Below, piece by piece: positions 7,324 through 14,564 of a stretch of DNA of 20,145 nt (position 1 is the first letter of the stretch; every line of letters begins with the position of its first letter). The position numbers and the translations under genes were made by a program. Source of the DNA: CAYORM01 sp964406375. GTDB lineage: Bacteria; Pseudomonadota; Alphaproteobacteria; DSM-16000; Inquilinaceae. Location of the stretch: contig CAYORM010000052.1 in assembly GCA_964406375.1 (NCBI GenBank), positions 1 to 20,145 on the forward strand, written 5' to 3'. A model generated the notes under the pieces. That model searched no databases and was not told where the DNA came from. It worked only from the letters and a program-made list of their open reading frames with translations.

Positions 7324-9018
7324 TCAGTCGCGATCGGCGTAGATCGACCGTCCGGTCAGCGCCTGGAGCACCGCGACCAGCGCCACCATCGCCACGAAGA
7401 CGCAGACGGCGACGGCGCTCGCCCGCTGATAGCCGCCGCCGCCATCCCACAGATCCATGATGGCGGTCGAAATCGTGTCGGTACCGATATGACGCACGAT
7501 GATCGAGGCGCTCAACTCGGTCAGCGAGGCCAGGAAGACGACGATGGCGCCCGCCGTGATCCCCTGGCGGATCAGCGGGATCGTCACCGTCCACATGGTC
7601 CGCGCCCAGGAGGCGCCGGACAGCCGCGCCGCCTCCTCGAGCTCGGTCGAGATCTGCATCAGCGTGGTCTGTGCCGGCCGGACGGCGAGCGGCAGGTGAC
7701 GGATGACATAGGCGATCAGGATGATCCACAGCGTGCCGTAAAGGCCCAGGCTGCGGAAGGGCGGGTTCGCCACCGTCATGATCAGCGCGACCGCCAGCGC
7801 GGTGCCGGCGATGCCGAGCGGGATGACCGAGACGTAGTCGAGGAAAGCGCCCCAGGCGGTGCGCATCCGCACCGTCACATAGCCGATCACGAAGGCCATG
7901 ACCGCAGTGATGACGGCGGCGCCGGCTGCAAGGCGCAGGCTGTTCCACAAGGCGTGCAGGACGAAGCCGTCGGTGATCAGCACGTGGCGGTAATGCTTGA
8001 GCGTCAGATTGTCGAAGTGAAAGCCGTAGCCCAGCCGGTCGAGCAGCGAGGTGCTGATGAGCCCGAGGATCGGCAGTACGACGGCGAGGAAGGCGAAGAG
8101 ATAGGCAAGCACCGTGAGCACGTGGCGGGCGCGCCCGATCTCGAAGGGCGTCGGCCGGAAGCTCTTGCCGGTCACGGTGGAATAGCTGCCGGCGCCGAGG
8201 CTGCGGCGATAGAGCGCCAGCACCGCGAGCGACAGCACGACGAGCAGCAGCGACACCACGGCCGCGCCCGAGAAATCGGCGGCCAACATGTACTCGCGGA
8301 TGCGCAGCGTCAGCACAGTGAAGCCCATCATGTGCGGCGTGCCGTAATCGGCGAGCGACGTCGCCATGGCGAGCAGCGCCCCGGCCAGGATGGCGTTTCG
8401 CATCACCGGCAGGGTGACGGTCGCGATCGTCCGCCAACGTCCTGCTCCGGCGATCGCCGCCGCCTCCTCGAGCTCCGGGTTCATCTTGGCGAAGGAGGCC
8501 GCTGCGATGAGATAGACGAAGGCGGCGGATTGCTGCGCCCCGAGCAGCAGCACGCCTGAGATGTGGAAGATATTGATCGGTCCTCGCCCGTCGCCTTCGC
8601 CGAACACCTCGCGCAGAGCGACATTGATCACCCCAGCATTGGGACCGAGGAGGTTGATATAGGCCATCGCGGTCAGGAAGGCGGGCGTGATCAGCGAGCT
8701 GATCACCGCCAGCCGGATCACCTGCCGGGCCGTATGGGAGATGTCGGTGCGCTCGACCAGGAAGGCGAGCGGCACGCCGATCGCAACACTCAGCACGCTG
8801 ACGCCGCTGACATAGATGAGCGTGTTGACCAGCGCCTCGACCGTGCCGGCGCTGCGCAGGATCGCGATCGCCGGCTCCAGGCTGAACGCGGCGCCCGGAT
8901 GCACCGCCATATAGGCGAGATAGAGCGTGGGCAGCAGGATCAGCGCCGCGGCGACCAGCGTCACCAGCGTCACCCCGACCCGCGTCCCAAGACCTTCGCC
9001 GCTGCCGCTTCCCTGCAC
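7324..9018 (-). CDS. ABC importer permease, two fused transmembrane domains (FbpB type)
   Basis: A 564-residue inner-membrane permease made of two BPD/MetI domains in one chain, as in ferric (FbpB) and 2-aminoethylphosphonate permeases. About twelve hydrophobic segments are visible, starting at 15-38. Two EAA loops that contact the ATPase are present: EEAAAIAGAGRWRTIATVTLP at about 184-204 and EEAARLSGASWARTMWTVTIP at about 461-481. The start is GTG at 9018. No ATG is available between it and the upstream in-frame stop, and the Shine-Dalgarno is poor (GAGAGA about 12 nt away). A GTG near codons 15-19 is an alternative start. The 117 nt that separate it from the binding-protein gene hold a small hairpin. 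Confidence 0.93.
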   Translation of the reverse strand: MQGSGSGEGLGTRVGVTLVTLVAAALILLPTLYLAYMAVHPGAAFSLEPAIAILRSAGTVEALVNTLIYVSGVSVLSVAIGVPLAFLVERTDISHTARQVIRLAVISSLITPAFLTAMAYINLLGPNAGVINVALREVFGEGDGRGPINIFHISGVLLLGAQQSAAFVYLIAAASFAKMNPELEEAAAIAGAGRWRTIATVTLPVMRNAILAGALLAMATSLADYGTPHMMGFTVLTLRIREYMLAADFSGAAVVSLLLVVLSLAVLALYRRSLGAGSYSTVTGKSFRPTPFEIGRARHVLTVLAYLFAFLAVVLPILGLISTSLLDRLGYGFHFDNLTLKHYRHVLITDGFVLHALWNSLRLAAGAAVITAVMAFVIGYVTVRMRTAWGAFLDYVSVIPLGIAGTALAVALIMTVANPPFRSLGLYGTLWIILIAYVIRHLPLAVRPAQTTLMQISTELEEAARLSGASWARTMWTVTIPLIRQGITAGAIVVFLASLTELSASIIVRHIGTDTISTAIMDLWDGGGGYQRASAVAVCVFVAMVALVAVLQALTGRSIYADRD

Positions 9019-9078
9019 GTCCGGTCCCGTTCTCTCTGGCCGTTCCGTCTGGCGTCACGTTCACGACGCGACCGATGG

Positions 9079-9095
9079 GCGGGACGCATGCCCGC
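9079..9095 (-). other. Small hairpin between binding-protein and permease genes
   Basis: GCGGG (9079-9083) pairs with CCCGC (9091-9095) around a seven-base loop, about 40 nt after the binding-protein stop. Such structures often stabilise the binding-protein part of an ABC operon mRNA and reduce read-through. The stem is short and this role is inferred from position only. Confidence 0.3.
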
Positions 9096-9135
9096 AGCAC
9101 GCGCCCCGTCCGGCTCCGGTCGTTTCGCGGTGAGG

Positions 9136-10125
9136 TTATTCCACCGCGGTCAGGAAACGCTGGGTGTTCTCCTCGCGCTCTTCGGCCGGGATCTGCACCC
9201 GGACGATCTCGACATCGGCGATCGCCTGCCCGTCGGGCGTGGTGAAGACGACATCGTTGTGCGAGGGCACGGTACCCCAATTCTCGGTCAGGAAGGTCTG
9301 GCCTTCCGCCGAGGCGAGGTAGTCGTGCAGCAGCTTCGCCGCCTCGAGGCTGTCCGTCTCGGCGACGATGGCCCCGGCATTCGGGCTGGTGGGGCTGCCT
9401 TCCTCCGGCCAGACGATGCCGATCGGCTCACCGGCCTCGACCGCCGGGGTGACGAAGGCGAGCGGCATCTCTGCCGCGATCCAGATCTCGCCGGTGACGA
9501 CGAGGTCGACGAGCTGGCGATGGCCGGAGGTGAGGATCGGGTTGAGCGCGCCGAGCTTCTCGAGGAAGCCGACGCCATAGGGCTCGCCGCGATCGGCCAG
9601 CGTCCGCGTCCAGAAGGTCAGCGGCACCTGCACGCCGGCCGATGTCCGCGGATCTGCGATGCCGATCCGGTCGGTGAACCGCTCGTCCAGCATGTCCGCC
9701 CAGGCGGTCGGCACGTCCTCTCCCACCGCCCTCGCATTGTAGACCATCACATAGGGCGAGAAGTCGATCGGGATCCAGTAGCCGTCCTCGTCGATCGCCG
9801 CGGGGTTCATCTGCGCGACGCTGTCGGGCGCGTACTGATGCAGATAGCCCCGCGCCTTGAACACCTCCATGAAATCAACGTCGGAGATGATGTAGTCGGC
9901 GCGGCCGGTGCCGAACTGCATCTCCGAGAGGAACTGGGTGCTCAGCTCGGCGCCCGCCGCGCGGAAGTACTCCAGCGTGATCTCGGGGTGCAGGCTCTCG
10001 AACTCCGCCTTGAGCTGGTCCATCGCTTCGCGATGCCAATTGGAATAGACGGTCAGCGTCTCGGCGCCGGCCTCCGCCGAAAGGGCGACCCCCGCGAGGG
10101 CCGCCGCGACGATCATGCGCTTCAT
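9136..10125 (-). CDS. Periplasmic solute-binding protein of an FbpA/2-AEP-like ABC importer
   Basis: A 329-residue extracellular binding protein. The signal peptide is MKRMIVAAALAGVALS, with cleavage near AEA or AGA at 19-21. The mature start ETLTVYSNWHREA has the family-1 pattern with the conserved His31. ADYIISDVDFMEVFKARGYL, FSPYVMVYNARAV, RIGIADPRTSAG and DYLASAEGQTFLTENWGTVPSHNDV are characteristic of the ferric/phosphonate/thiamine-type group. The Tyr-Tyr pair that binds Fe3+ in FbpA is absent; the expected region reads GEIWIAAEMPLAF (212-224). The ligand is therefore probably not iron. The ATG follows AAGGAGG at 8 nt, the strongest ribosome site in this operon, fitting the high output binding proteins need. 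It lies 30 nt after the enolase-superfamily gene. Confidence 0.92.
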   Translation of the reverse strand: MKRMIVAAALAGVALSAEAGAETLTVYSNWHREAMDQLKAEFESLHPEITLEYFRAAGAELSTQFLSEMQFGTGRADYIISDVDFMEVFKARGYLHQYAPDSVAQMNPAAIDEDGYWIPIDFSPYVMVYNARAVGEDVPTAWADMLDERFTDRIGIADPRTSAGVQVPLTFWTRTLADRGEPYGVGFLEKLGALNPILTSGHRQLVDLVVTGEIWIAAEMPLAFVTPAVEAGEPIGIVWPEEGSPTSPNAGAIVAETDSLEAAKLLHDYLASAEGQTFLTENWGTVPSHNDVVFTTPDGQAIADVEIVRVQIPAEEREENTQRFLTAVE

Positions 10126-10155
10126 TGTGGTTCCCTCCTTGCGCTTGTTCTGATC

Positions 10156-11298
10156 TCAGCGGAGTTCGAGGACCTGGTATTCCTTGATCGCCGCCGGATC
10201 GAGTTCGACCCCGTTGCCGATCCCTTCGGGCACCGACACGAAACCCTGCTCGTCCATCGAGATGGCATCGAGATTGGCGAGATAGTTGCCGGTCATGAAG
10301 CGGCGCGGATCCTCGACGTCCAGCACCACCGGGAATTCGATCCAACCGGCATTGTGCGTCGAGGCGATCAGATGCAGCGTCGCCGCGTTCTTCATCCCGC
10401 TGCCGAAGCCGTGCGGGATGTACATCTTGTTCCAGACGTCGCAGATGTCGGCGATGATCTTCGACTGGGTGATGCCGCCGCAGAAGCAGATGCGCGGCTG
10501 GTAGATCTCCAGCGCGTTGTGCTGCAAATAGTCCTTCATGCGGAAGGCGGTGTATTCCGTCTGGAAGCCGCTGATCGGCGTCTTGAACTTGCGGTTCAGT
10601 TCGGCCAGCCCGGCGATGTCGGTGTGCGGCACCGGCTCCTCGAGCCAGAAGATGCCATGATCGTCGCAGATCTGCGCGACCTCCGCCGCCTCCATGTGGT
10701 TGCGGTAGAAGCCATTGGCGTCGACCGCGATCTTGATCTTGCCCTCGCCGGCCTCGGTGACCGTGCGGATCAGCCGCCGGTCCTCCTCGACGCCGCGGCC
10801 GATGCCGAGCTTCACCGCCTGGATCCCCAGCTCGATGTAGCGGCGGATGTCGTCGGCATGGGCCTCGGGCGCCTTCTTGATGGCGCTGGTGGCATAGGCA
10901 CGGATCTTGTCGCGCACCTTGCCGCCCATCAGCTCATAGAGCGGCACGCCGAGCGTGCGGGCCTTCAGATCCCACAGCGCCTGGTCGATGGCGCTCATCG
11001 GGTTCATCATCCCAACGGTCTTGGCGTAGGTCCAGAGATCCTCCCAGATCTTGGAGATCCGCCGCGGGTCCTCGCCCATCAGCATCGGCTTGAAATTGTG
11101 GACCACGGCGCGGGTCAGCGTCTCTTCCCGCTCGACGCCGCGGGCCAGCGTGCTCTCGCCCCGGCCGACGATGCCCTCGCTCGATTCGATCTCGACGATC
11201 GTGGAGCAGAGGTCGAGGTCGAACGGGATGCCGCCGCCGATGAGGAATTCCGGGACGGAGCTCCGCATGAGCCGAGCCCTGACGTCGACGATCTTCAT
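10156..11298 (-). CDS. Mandelate racemase/muconate lactonizing-family enzyme (enolase superfamily)
   Basis: A 380-residue enzyme with an N-terminal capping domain (about 1-120) and a TIM barrel. The superfamily abstracts a proton alpha to a carboxylate, with Mg2+ stabilising the enolate. Metal ligands are Asp193 (VDANG), Glu220 (WLEEP) and Glu248 (FQTEY). His296 (IPHGFGSGMKNAA) and Glu321 (WIEFP) match MR His297 and Glu317. Two positions are unusual: the KxK motif reads K163-L-G165, and the Asp that partners the His in MR is Arg269 (QPRICFCGG). The start at 11298 gives MKIVDVRARLM, the usual N-terminus; the frame is open 31 codons further upstream but looks non-coding. It is first in the ABC operon and divergent from a LacI regulator, which suggests a dehydratase or epimerase for an imported sugar acid. 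The substrate is unknown. Confidence 0.93.
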   Translation of the reverse strand: MKIVDVRARLMRSSVPEFLIGGGIPFDLDLCSTIVEIESSEGIVGRGESTLARGVEREETLTRAVVHNFKPMLMGEDPRRISKIWEDLWTYAKTVGMMNPMSAIDQALWDLKARTLGVPLYELMGGKVRDKIRAYATSAIKKAPEAHADDIRRYIELGIQAVKLGIGRGVEEDRRLIRTVTEAGEGKIKIAVDANGFYRNHMEAAEVAQICDDHGIFWLEEPVPHTDIAGLAELNRKFKTPISGFQTEYTAFRMKDYLQHNALEIYQPRICFCGGITQSKIIADICDVWNKMYIPHGFGSGMKNAATLHLIASTHNAGWIEFPVVLDVEDPRRFMTGNYLANLDAISMDEQGFVSVPEGIGNGVELDPAAIKEYQVLELR

Positions 11299-11313
11299 GT
11301 CTTCCGCACCCTT

Positions 11314-11334
11314 GGTTGCACAACTCTGGTTGCA
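11314..11334. repeat. Direct repeat GGTTGCA in the leader of the enolase-superfamily operon
   Basis: GGTTGCA occurs at 11314-11320 and again at 11328-11334, 14 bp apart start to start. The first copy also forms the dyad GTTG-CA-CAAC (11315-11324). It sits 16-36 bp upstream of the enzyme ATG and may be part of a regulator site; this is inference from position. Confidence 0.3.
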
Positions 11335-11345
11335 GGCCGGACGGT

Positions 11346-11371
11346 CCCGAGCCGGTGATGCCGGTCTCGGG
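11346..11371. promoter_or_regulatory. Candidate operator for the LacI-family regulator
   Basis: CCCGAG (11346-11351) and CTCGGG (11366-11371) flank a CCGG-TGATG-CCGG core, giving an imperfect 26-bp inverted repeat with one extra base in the right arm. It lies between the divergent genes. It would fall just downstream of the proposed enzyme-operon transcription start, where a repressor can block elongation. The core is longer than the 14-20 bp usual for LacI-family sites, so the true operator may be only part of it. Confidence 0.35.
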
Positions 11372-11402
11372 CTGGACGGCCGCGTCCGCATGGCTGCTAA
11401 TT

Positions 11403-11431
11403 ATTATGAGCAGGCTAGGTGATGTTCTTCA
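11403..11431 (-). promoter_or_regulatory. Candidate promoter for the enolase/ABC operon
   Basis: On the minus strand CATAAT (11408-11403) matches five of six -10 positions. TGAAGA (11431-11426) stands 17 bp upstream as a weak -35. This is the only AT-rich patch of the 160-bp divergent region. It would start transcription near 11396, leaving a leader of about 100 nt. The same patch read on the plus strand gives TATTAT (11402-11407), a possible -10 for the regulator gene without a good -35. Confidence 0.35.
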
Positions 11432-11458
11432 GCAGCGCAATCGCCTTATACCGGGGAA

Positions 11459-12601
11459 ATGATGAGCGGAGCGGTCCCGATCGAGGCACGGGGCGCGACC
11501 GGGCTATGGGAGTGGCAGGTGAAAGAGAAGGGCGGAACGGCGACCGCGGATGGTAGCGGCGAGGAACGGCGCAAGCGCCGGACGACGATGGCCGAGGTCG
11601 CGTCGCTCGCGAAGGTGTCGCAATCGACCGTGTCCCTGGTGCTGAACGGGGTGGAGAATGCGCGGATCACCCCGGCCACCCGGCGCCGCGTCATCGAGGC
11701 GGCGGAGGCGCTGCAGTATCGCTTCGGCCCGCGCCCGGTCGCGGCCGTCGAGGGGCCGCCGATCATCGGCATGATGATCGACGATCTGTCGCCCAACTGG
11801 ATCGGCGCGGCGCTGATCGACGACATCCGCGATTTCTGCTGGGACATGGGGGCGCTGCTGGTGGTGACGGCGGCCGGTGGCCGGCCCGAGATCGAGGAAC
11901 TCGTGCTGCGCCACCTGCTGCGCCAGGCGCCGGTCGGTGTGATCTATGCGAGCCTCTATCCGCGGCGTGTCACCCCGCCGGCGGGGCTGGCGCAGCTCCG
12001 CTCGGTGCTGGTGAATTGCGGCACCGTCGATGACGGGCTGCCTTCAGTGATGCCCGATTTCCGCCAGGCCGGATTCGCGGCGACCGACCGGATGGTAGCG
12101 GCAGGGCACCGCCGCATCGCCTTTCTCAATCACGAGCGCTGGCATCATTTCGCCCAGGACCGGCAGGACGGCTACCGGCAGGCGCTGGCGCGGGCCGGCA
12201 TCGCCTATGACCGACAGCTCGTGCGTCATGGCAGCGGCTCGCCGGAGGCGGGATACCGCGACACGCTCGAGCTGATGCGCCTGCCGGAGCCGCCGACGGC
12301 CATCGTCTGCGCCAATGACCGGCTGGCCTTCGGCTGCCTCGACGCGCTCAAGGCGCTCGGACGGAGTATTCCGGACGAGGTGGCGGTGATCGGTTATGAC
12401 GATCACGAACTGGCGCGCCACTGTCATCCCGGCCTCACCACGCTGGCGACACCGCATGTCGAGATGGCGCGCTGGGCGGTGGACCATCTGCTCTCCGGCA
12501 CCGCCGATGGCGAGGGGATCCCGCGTATCCGGCTCGAGAGCCGGCTCGTCGAGCGCTATTCGGTCGGACCCGTCATCCGGCCGGGCGCCGCTTCTCCATG
12601 A
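11459..12601 (+). CDS. LacI-family transcriptional regulator
   Basis: A regulator of 380 residues from the ATG at 11459. The helix-turn-helix TMAEVASLAKVSQSTVSLVL is at about 43-62 and the hinge helix ITPATRRRVIEAAEALQY at 70-87, followed by a periplasmic-binding-protein-like effector domain. IVCANDRLAFGCLDAL and VIGYDDHELARHCHPGLTTL are standard C-subdomain landmarks. The start is uncertain. The helix-turn-helix is normally within about ten residues of the N-terminus, and a GTG at 11519 with GGGAG 6 nt upstream would remove twenty residues. It is divergent from the enolase/ABC operon, which it most likely controls with a substrate-derived effector. Its last 29 bp overlap the 3' end of the convergent acetyltransferase gene. 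Confidence 0.93.
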   Translation: MMSGAVPIEARGATGLWEWQVKEKGGTATADGSGEERRKRRTTMAEVASLAKVSQSTVSLVLNGVENARITPATRRRVIEAAEALQYRFGPRPVAAVEGPPIIGMMIDDLSPNWIGAALIDDIRDFCWDMGALLVVTAAGGRPEIEELVLRHLLRQAPVGVIYASLYPRRVTPPAGLAQLRSVLVNCGTVDDGLPSVMPDFRQAGFAATDRMVAAGHRRIAFLNHERWHHFAQDRQDGYRQALARAGIAYDRQLVRHGSGSPEAGYRDTLELMRLPEPPTAIVCANDRLAFGCLDALKALGRSIPDEVAVIGYDDHELARHCHPGLTTLATPHVEMARWAVDHLLSGTADGEGIPRIRLESRLVERYSVGPVIRPGAASP

Positions 12602-13076
12602 GCAGCGCCTCGCCGGCGGAGCCTCTGACCGGCCCGACGACCCGGAAGCCCGCCTTCTCGAAGCACCGGATCGAACGGCGATTGGCGGGGGAGGGATCGG
12701 CGATGATGCGCTCGGCGCGGCCGTCGACGAGCAGCCGGTCGGTGTAGACGCCGAGAAAGGCGGGGCCGAGCCCGCGGCCGACATAGGCGGGCTCGCCGAT
12801 GAAGGTGTCGACCGCGATCGTGCCCGGCTCGGCGATGGCGTCCTCGGAGCCGCCGCAGGCGCCGGCCTCGGCCTCGAGATCGCAGGCCTGCAGGTAGCCG
12901 ATCGACCGCCCCTGCCAGGCGACGATCATCGCCTCGCCCCAATCGACGCCCATCAGCGTGCGGATCTCCGCCGTCGCCCGCTGCGGGTCGCCCCACCAGG
13001 CCCGGACATGCGGCGCCGCCAGCCAGCGGCGCAGCCGGCCGAAATCGGCGAGGCGGATCGGGGTGAAGGTGAACAT
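12573..13076 (-). CDS. GNAT N-acetyltransferase, AAC(6')-Ib-like
   Basis: A 167-residue acetyltransferase. The order RLADFGRLRRWL (8-19), VRAWWGDP (24-31), SIGYLQ (58-63), AVDTFIG (88-94), YVGRGLG (98-104) and ADPSPANRRSIRCFEKAGF (126-144) follows aminoglycoside 6'-acetyltransferase Ib closely. YVGRGLG is the acetyl-CoA pyrophosphate loop and Asp90 corresponds to the acidic residue of the GIDQ motif. The natural substrate is unknown; chromosomal relatives often act on other amines. The start at 13076 has no ribosome site and a hairpin sits directly before it. An in-frame ATG at 13118, 17 nt after the upstream permease gene, is a real alternative and would add fourteen residues. It is probably the last gene of the amino-acid importer operon. 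Confidence 0.85.
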   Translation of the reverse strand: MFTFTPIRLADFGRLRRWLAAPHVRAWWGDPQRATAEIRTLMGVDWGEAMIVAWQGRSIGYLQACDLEAEAGACGGSEDAIAEPGTIAVDTFIGEPAYVGRGLGPAFLGVYTDRLLVDGRAERIIADPSPANRRSIRCFEKAGFRVVGPVRGSAGEALLMEKRRPAG

Positions 13077-13078
13077 GC

Positions 13079-13096
13079 CGGCGCAATCATGCGCCG
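13079..13096 (-). other. Hairpin just before the acetyltransferase
   Basis: CGGCGCA (13079-13085) pairs perfectly with TGCGCCG (13090-13096) over the loop ATCA. It begins 3 nt from the ATG at 13076. It could end the importer transcript, or hide the translation start, or be part of the coding region if the 13118 start is used. No T-run is present. Confidence 0.35.
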
Positions 13097-13135
13097 TTCG
13101 CGACGCGGCGTCACCCATGCGCGACAGGAACCGCC

Positions 13136-13831
13136 TCAGCGGGGTGGGCGCAGATGCGGGTTGAGCTGCCACTCCAGACGCCGGATCAGCAGCGTCGCCG
13201 CGAAATTGATGCCGAGATAGAGCAGGCCGGCCGCCGTGAATACCTCGAAGGGCGCGAAGGTGCGGCTGTTGAGCTGCTTGGCGATGCCGGTGATCTCCAT
13301 GATCGTGATCACCGAGGCGAGCGAGCTCGCCTTGACCATCAAGATCACTTCATTGCCATAGCCGGGCAGCGCCTGGCGCAGCGCCAGCGGCGCCACGATG
13401 CGGCGGAGCGTCAGCAGCCGCGACATGCCGCAGGCGCGAGCCGCCTCGATCTGTCCCCAGGGGATCGACTGGATGCCGCCGCGCAGGATCTCGGCGGTAT
13501 AGGCCGCGGTATTCAGAGCGAGCGCCAGCACGGCGCACCAGTAGGCCTCGCGCAGCAGCACCCACAGCCCGATCGATTCCCAGAAAGCGCGGAACTGGCC
13601 GAGGCCGAAATAGATCAGGAAGATCTGCACGAGCAGCGGCGTGCCGCGGAAGACGAACACATAGCCCCGCGCCAGCGCCGCGAGCACCGGGTGCCGGCGC
13701 GAATCCTGGGCGAGGGCGAGAAGACAGGCGAGCACGAAACCCGAGGCCAGCGACAGGATCACGAGCTGCAGCGTCATCCCGGCGCCCTCGAGCAGGCGCG
13801 GCAGGCTGTCAAGGATCAGGCGGAAATCCAT
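13136..13831 (-). CDS. Polar amino-acid ABC importer permease (HisM type)
   Basis: A 231-residue inner-membrane permease of the His/Glu/Gln/Arg/opine family. The start at 13831 gives MDFRLILDSLPRLLEGAGMT, the usual amphipathic N-terminus before the first membrane segment; the frame stays open 21 codons further back into the preceding gene. About five hydrophobic segments are visible. RGTPLLVQIFLIYFGL is the family hallmark. The EAA loop GQIEAARACGMSRLLTLRRIVAP contacts the ATPase. The start lies 5 nt after the stop of the partner permease, so the two are translationally coupled. It should form a heterodimer with that protein. Confidence 0.94.
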   Translation of the reverse strand: MDFRLILDSLPRLLEGAGMTLQLVILSLASGFVLACLLALAQDSRRHPVLAALARGYVFVFRGTPLLVQIFLIYFGLGQFRAFWESIGLWVLLREAYWCAVLALALNTAAYTAEILRGGIQSIPWGQIEAARACGMSRLLTLRRIVAPLALRQALPGYGNEVILMVKASSLASVITIMEITGIAKQLNSRTFAPFEVFTAAGLLYLGINFAATLLIRRLEWQLNPHLRPPR

Positions 13832-13836
13832 GCCGG

Positions 13837-14544
13837 TCAGGCCGCCCGTCTTTCGCCGCGGGCGGCGCGCATCTCGGCCGCCCGGAACACCCATTGCGAG
13901 ACGGTGGTAATCGCAAGGAACAGCACGGCCGCCGCGATATAGAAGAGGAACGGTTCGTGCTCGGACCGCGCCGCCACGCTGGCGACCCGCATGGTCTCGG
14001 CAAGGCCGACGACCGAGACGAGCGCGGTGTCCTTGAGGATCAGCTGCCAGACATTACCGAGGCCCGGCAGGGCGAGGCGCATCACCTGGGGAAGGATGAT
14101 GCGCCGGAAGACGAGGCTGCGCGACATGCCGAAGGCGCGGCCCGCCTCGATCTGGCCGTGCGGCACCGCCTGGATTGCGCCGCGCAGTACCTCGGTCGAA
14201 TAGGCGCCGGAGATGAGGCCGACGGCGGTCATGCCGATGACGAAGGCGTCGAGCCGGATCGTCCCGCCATAGCCGAACCAGCCGGCGATCGCGTTGATCG
14301 CGGCCTCGTTGCCGAAGAACAGGAGATAGATCACGAGCAGTTCCGGCACGCCGCGGATGACGGTGGTGTAGACCTCCATCAGCAGCCGGAGCAGCCAGCC
14401 GCCCCATACCTTGGCCGCGGCGGCGACCATGCCGATGAAGAGGCCGAGGAGATAGGCGGCGGCGGCGAGGATGACGGTCATGCCGGCGCCGGCCAGCATC
14501 TCGTCGCCCCAGCCCTGATCGCCGAAGCTCAGCAGTTCGATCAT
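13837..14544 (-). CDS. Polar amino-acid ABC importer permease (HisQ type)
   Basis: A 235-residue permease, partner of the preceding entry. The ATG at 14544 gives MIELLSFGDQGWGDEMLAGAG, the standard HisQ/OccQ-like N-terminus; the frame is open 15 codons further upstream but there the sequence is a hairpin. The motif RGVPELLVIYLLFFG (about 79-93) corresponds to the RGTPLL segment of its partner. The EAA loop reads GQIEAGRAFGMSRSLVFRRI, followed by LPQVMRLALPGLGN. The Shine-Dalgarno is weak, which fits lower expression than the binding protein upstream. Confidence 0.94.
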   Translation of the reverse strand: MIELLSFGDQGWGDEMLAGAGMTVILAAAAYLLGLFIGMVAAAAKVWGGWLLRLLMEVYTTVIRGVPELLVIYLLFFGNEAAINAIAGWFGYGGTIRLDAFVIGMTAVGLISGAYSTEVLRGAIQAVPHGQIEAGRAFGMSRSLVFRRIILPQVMRLALPGLGNVWQLILKDTALVSVVGLAETMRVASVAARSEHEPFLFYIAAAVLFLAITTVSQWVFRAAEMRAARGERRAA

Positions 14545-14564
14545 GGGCGCCGCCGGAAGGGGCA

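Noticed and set aside
7106..9280. A 724-codon minus-strand frame overlapping the permease and both neighbouring genes
   Set aside because: It is a different frame from the permease and ATPase genes and is low in complexity, while the permease frame shows two EAA loops and membrane segments.
12573..13118. Acquired aminoglycoside-resistance gene on a mobile element
   Set aside because: No integron attC site, transposase or inverted repeats are seen, and base composition matches the neighbours. The similarity to AAC(6')-Ib is of family level.
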